This document shows, piece by piece, positions 5,540 to 8,449 of a stretch of 8,449 bases of DNA. A program made the position numbers and the translations under genes. Positions within the stretch are counted from its first letter, which is position 1, and each line of letters starts with the position of its first letter. Under the pieces are notes generated by a model. That model ran no database searches. It saw only the letters and a program-made list of their open reading frames with translations, and was not told the origin of the DNA. Source of the DNA: an uncultured Porphyromonadaceae bacterium (GTDB lineage Bacteria; Bacteroidota; Bacteroidia; Bacteroidales; Muribaculaceae); NCBI GenBank assembly GCA_947178245.1, contig CAMWXO010000058.1:1-8449 (forward strand), written 5' to 3'.

Positions 5540-7177
5540 ATGAAACTTGACAGACTCAACTTCGCATGCCTATCCGCACTCGCCCTGACTTTGGGAGCAT
5601 GCTCTGAAGAAAAGATAATCGATATCACCGACAACGAGACCCTTCCCGAATGGTATTATGCCGGCGGTGAGCTGGGCACGACACTGCTCAGCACATCAAA
5701 CGCCCTCGAACAGCCGGCCCCGGCAATCGACCGCCAGGGACTGTATCAGTCGTTTAAAAACGGAGAAGCGCTTTTCGAAAAGCCCTTCATGGCAAACCAG
5801 ACCGGCGTGAGAAGCGGACTCGGCCCTGCCTATGTCCGCTCATCGTGTATCCATTGCCATCCAAACTATGGCCACGGCACAAGGGTGCCAGAAGGGACAT
5901 TCAACACAAACGAAATAGGCAACGGATGCCTCCTCGTGGTGCATGACCCGAACACGGAGGCATACGTTTCGTGGCTGGCAGGAATGCCACAAGGGCACGC
6001 AGTGGCTCCCTTCAAGGCTCCGGTGGATGAATCAAAGATAACCGTAAGGTGGAAAAACGCGACCGATGAATGGAACAACAGTTTCGACGACGGAGAGACC
6101 TACGAACTGCAGTATCCCGAAGTCTCGATGCCTCTTGATGCCATATACGTAGTAAACCAGGGCTATCAGCTTCCGGGCGAATACGCGGTGAAGCTTGAAT
6201 CCACCATCGGAGTCTACGGAACCGGACTTCTCGACGCTATCACCGAAGACGACATCCTCGCCCAGTACAGGCAGGAGGAAGCCGACGGATTCCTGCCCAA
6301 CGGACTCAACCCGGCCTTCTTTGCCAACGGGAACTGGACGTCGATGTATTCCAATTCCCTTCAGGGCAACGGCACAAACTATGTGCGCCGGTTCACTTAC
6401 GCACTGTCGCGCGGTCCGCTTCAGGATGCCGCCGGCGCCAACGCCATCTGGAACATCACCAACGTGACAAGATCTGACCGACGCTATCATTACCTCGACG
6501 CCGCGGGCACCTACGCCTCATACTCGTCTAAGGATCCCGATGTGCAGGCCGGATTCGAGACATATATCTCGCGTATCGACCCTGACCACAAGCACCCGGC
6601 CTACTGGGAAGGAACGATGGAGGAGCGCATCTACGCCTATCTGACAGACAAGAACCTCGACGTGGAGATGAGCGATGACGAATACACCGACCTTATGGTA
6701 TGGCACCGCGGACTGGCAGTGCCCGCAGTACGCGATGTGGACGATCCTGACGTGATCCGCGGACGTGAGCTTTTCGCGGAAATCGGTTGTGACTACTGCC
6801 ATAAGCCATCATGGACCACAGGGCCGGACAATATTGTCGATCCTGCTTCGTTCTTTAAAGGAAACGAACTTCCACGGTTCCCCTATCAAAAGATATGGCC
6901 TTATACCGACATGGTGCAGCATAAACTCTGCATGGTAAACGATATCCGCGCCGGATGGTGCCGTACGACTCCTCTTTGGGGCCGCGGACTCCATCAAAAG
7001 GTGACCGGCAGCCGTACTGCCGACCGGCTCCATGACTGCCGAGCCCGCACAGCGATGGAGGCCATCATGTGGCACGGCTACTCCCCGAAGAGCGACGCCA
7101 GATATTCGATTGAGCTTTTCAGAAAGCTTCCGAAAGCCGACAGGGACGCCATCGTGAAATTCGTAGACGCCATCTGA
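5540..7177 (+). CDS. Di-heme c-type cytochrome lipoprotein, DHOR/DUF1111 family
   Basis: This belongs to the COG3488 group (di-heme oxidoreductase, often labelled thiol oxidoreductase), which is related to the MauG/cytochrome c peroxidase type and often found beside imelysin genes. Its substrate is not established. From the ATG at 5540 the protein has 545 residues. The signal MKLDRLNFACLSALALTLGAC gives lipid Cys21, followed by SEE, an acidic surface-export-like motif. Two CxxCH heme sites are visible: C103-I-H-C106-H107 (5846-5860) and C417-D-Y-C420-H421 (6788-6802). The C-terminal family block is intact: PLWGRGL (about 478-484), LHDCRAR (497-503) and EAIMWHG (507-513). The Cys at 500 stands where I recall Gly in proteobacterial relatives. 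An alternative ATG at 5522 would add six residues, but it lies inside the stem of the 5487-5525 hairpin. The stop overlaps the next start by one base, so translation is probably coupled to the cytochrome c maturation gene. Heme attachment must occur in the periplasm. Confidence 0.93.
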   Translation: MKLDRLNFACLSALALTLGACSEEKIIDITDNETLPEWYYAGGELGTTLLSTSNALEQPAPAIDRQGLYQSFKNGEALFEKPFMANQTGVRSGLGPAYVRSSCIHCHPNYGHGTRVPEGTFNTNEIGNGCLLVVHDPNTEAYVSWLAGMPQGHAVAPFKAPVDESKITVRWKNATDEWNNSFDDGETYELQYPEVSMPLDAIYVVNQGYQLPGEYAVKLESTIGVYGTGLLDAITEDDILAQYRQEEADGFLPNGLNPAFFANGNWTSMYSNSLQGNGTNYVRRFTYALSRGPLQDAAGANAIWNITNVTRSDRRYHYLDAAGTYASYSSKDPDVQAGFETYISRIDPDHKHPAYWEGTMEERIYAYLTDKNLDVEMSDDEYTDLMVWHRGLAVPAVRDVDDPDVIRGRELFAEIGCDYCHKPSWTTGPDNIVDPASFFKGNELPRFPYQKIWPYTDMVQHKLCMVNDIRAGWCRTTPLWGRGLHQKVTGSRTADRLHDCRARTAMEAIMWHGYSPKSDARYSIELFRKLPKADRDAIVKFVDAI

Positions 7178-8449
7178 TGGGCCGTATCCGCGGCTTCCCC
7201 TTATTCCTCAACAAGACAATGAGACATCAACCCTTCACCATCATCCTGCATATAGCCCTGGCCATAATATTGGCCGGGGCTTTAGTGACACATTTCTTCG
7301 GAATCCAGGGCTCATTGACCCTTTATGCAGACTATCCGCCGATAGACTTCTTTGAAAAGGAATCAGGCCCCGGCACAGGGCATCTTCCTTTCAAAGTGAA
7401 GCTCGAGAATGTGGAGATAGACTACTACCCTGCCACCACCACGCCGATGGACTACAGGAGCATTCTGATAATAGATGGAAAGCGGATAGAAGTGGCGATG
7501 AATAAAGTGGGCGAATACCGCGGATGGCGTTTCTATCAGTCAGGCATGAGCGGCGAGAGCTCGATACTCTCAGTAAGTCATGACCCGTGGGGCATAGGCA
7601 TAACCTATACGGGCTACATCCTCCTGGGGATAGGAATGATCGGGTATTTCTTTCAGCGCAAGACCCGATGGAGAGGGATGCTGCGAAAATACCGCAACGG
7701 ATTGGCCGCGTCAGTGTTGCTCTTCGTGGCAGTTCCCGTCCACGCCTCAGAGGGGAGTCTCCCGGCCATGCAGCGTCCTTTGGCCGCAAACCTCGGGAAA
7801 ACCCTAATCTATTGGAACGACCGTATATGTCCGCTCCAGACAATGGCACTGGATGTGACAAGACTTCTTTACGGCGGAGACTCCTACAAGGGGCTCACCG
7901 CCGAGCAGGTGCTCTCCGGATGGATCTTCTATTACGACCAATGGGAGCGTGACTACATACATGCCCATCCCGAACTCAAATCACTTTCCATCTTCAGCTC
8001 AGACAGCAAGGCAAGGAAGGATGCGGAAAAGCGCTCCATGATCGACTGGATGGCGACCGGTGAAGCATTCCGCATATACCCCTATAAGACAGTAGACGGA
8101 CACATGGAATGGCTCTCGCTTACGGCCCGCAAGCCTTCGGGGATGCCACTCGAGCAATGGAAGTTCATGCTGACCACGATGCCCGAGATCAAGGGCTTGC
8201 TCATGAAGGGGAAAAACGTCAAAGCCAACGAACTGGTGGAGTCACTCATGGCGGGGCAGAGAAAATATGGAGGGGAAGCACTCCCCTCTCCCGCCCGGAT
8301 CAGTGCCGAAAGGCTCTACAATGCTTCCGTACGCCCTGTGTGGTGTGCCATTCCATCTCTCCTGATAGGACTTACACTCATCATCCTGCCCTTTTTCAAG
8401 AAAAGGACAAGGATGCTTAAGACCGTAGGCGACATCGCATCTGCTGTAT
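7177..8449 (+). CDS. ResB/CcsA-type cytochrome c biogenesis protein (3' end missing)
   Basis: System II cytochrome c maturation proteins (ResB/CcsB plus CcsA) carry heme across the inner membrane and attach it to CxxCH motifs. The frame is open from the ATG at 7177 to the window end: 424 codons are visible and the gene continues. Predicted membrane segments are at about 20-42, 140-159, 174-190 and 386-407. His25 and His39 lie in or near the first segment. Residues 43-139 form a small ResB-like periplasmic domain ending in the typical LSVSHDPWGIGITYTGYI. Residues 191-385 form a second soluble region with ICPLQT, DSYKGLTAEQVL and GW.FYYDQW, which I recall from fused Bacteroidales ResB-CcsA proteins. 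The CcsA part with its Trp-rich heme-handling motif would lie downstream and is not seen. The start ATG overlaps the preceding TGA (TGATG, 7175-7179); ATG at 7219 is a possible alternative. It probably matures the di-heme protein encoded just upstream, and may also serve other cytochromes. Confidence 0.87.
   Translation, partial: MGRIRGFPLFLNKTMRHQPFTIILHIALAIILAGALVTHFFGIQGSLTLYADYPPIDFFEKESGPGTGHLPFKVKLENVEIDYYPATTTPMDYRSILIIDGKRIEVAMNKVGEYRGWRFYQSGMSGESSILSVSHDPWGIGITYTGYILLGIGMIGYFFQRKTRWRGMLRKYRNGLAASVLLFVAVPVHASEGSLPAMQRPLAANLGKTLIYWNDRICPLQTMALDVTRLLYGGDSYKGLTAEQVLSGWIFYYDQWERDYIHAHPELKSLSIFSSDSKARKDAEKRSMIDWMATGEAFRIYPYKTVDGHMEWLSLTARKPSGMPLEQWKFMLTTMPEIKGLLMKGKNVKANELVESLMAGQRKYGGEALPSPARISAERLYNASVRPVWCAIPSLLIGLTLIILPFFKKRTRMLKTVGDIASAV

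Noticed and set aside
7391..7861. Minus-strand frame (156 codons) and overlapping + frame at 7587-7952
   Set aside because: Both lie within the ResB/CcsA reading frame, which stays open from 7177 to the window end and has clear family motifs.
1..8449. Mobile element, CRISPR array, tRNA or phage content
   Set aside because: No transposase or integrase motifs, no regularly spaced repeats, no cloverleaf sequences; all genes are co-oriented with similar codon use.

Overview
The window looks like a chromosomal segment of a Bacteroidales (Bacteroidota) bacterium. Four things point there: a DUF4954-type protein directly behind hflX, a Bacteroides-type promoter (TATTG, 20 bases, TAATTTTG) instead of a sigma70 -35/-10 pair, weak or absent Shine-Dalgarno sequences with A-rich leaders, and lipoproteins with acidic residues just after the lipid cysteine. 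The codon use is fairly GC-rich, which would suit a Muribaculaceae-like or related gut lineage, but the family is a guess. All genes lie on the + strand. I see no tRNA, rRNA, CRISPR array or mobile element, and no gene-free stretch above 300 bases.

Region 1 (1-2869) is housekeeping-like. It holds the 3' part of hflX (ribosome-associated GTPase), then after 23 bases a compact DUF4954 beta-helix protein, then a strong intrinsic terminator.

Region 2 (2790-2936) is a regulatory gap. Repeated GAGTA-containing half-sites surround the terminator, and two of them contain the -33 and -7 elements of the promoter for the next operon.

Region 3 (2937-8449, running off the end) is a four-gene operon: an outer-membrane beta-barrel protein; an imelysin-like (M75/EfeO/IrpA-type) lipoprotein with the GxHxxE motif; a di-heme c-type cytochrome lipoprotein of the DHOR/DUF1111 family; and a ResB/CcsA-type (System II) cytochrome c biogenesis protein, cut by the window end. 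The proposed logic is that the barrel admits or contacts a metal substrate, imelysin binds it, the di-heme protein does redox chemistry on it, and the ResB/CcsA protein attaches the hemes to the di-heme protein. Imelysin proteins and their di-heme neighbours are linked to iron acquisition in other bacteria, so iron is the best guess for the substrate. This is inference, not something the sequence proves.

The points most worth a second look are the cassette as a whole, a CxxCxCxxxC cysteine cluster in the imelysin protein, a Glu-rich segment in the barrel protein, a strong hairpin just before the di-heme gene that buries one of its two possible start codons, the one-base stop/start overlap between the di-heme gene and its presumed heme ligase, and the GAGTA repeat operator candidate.
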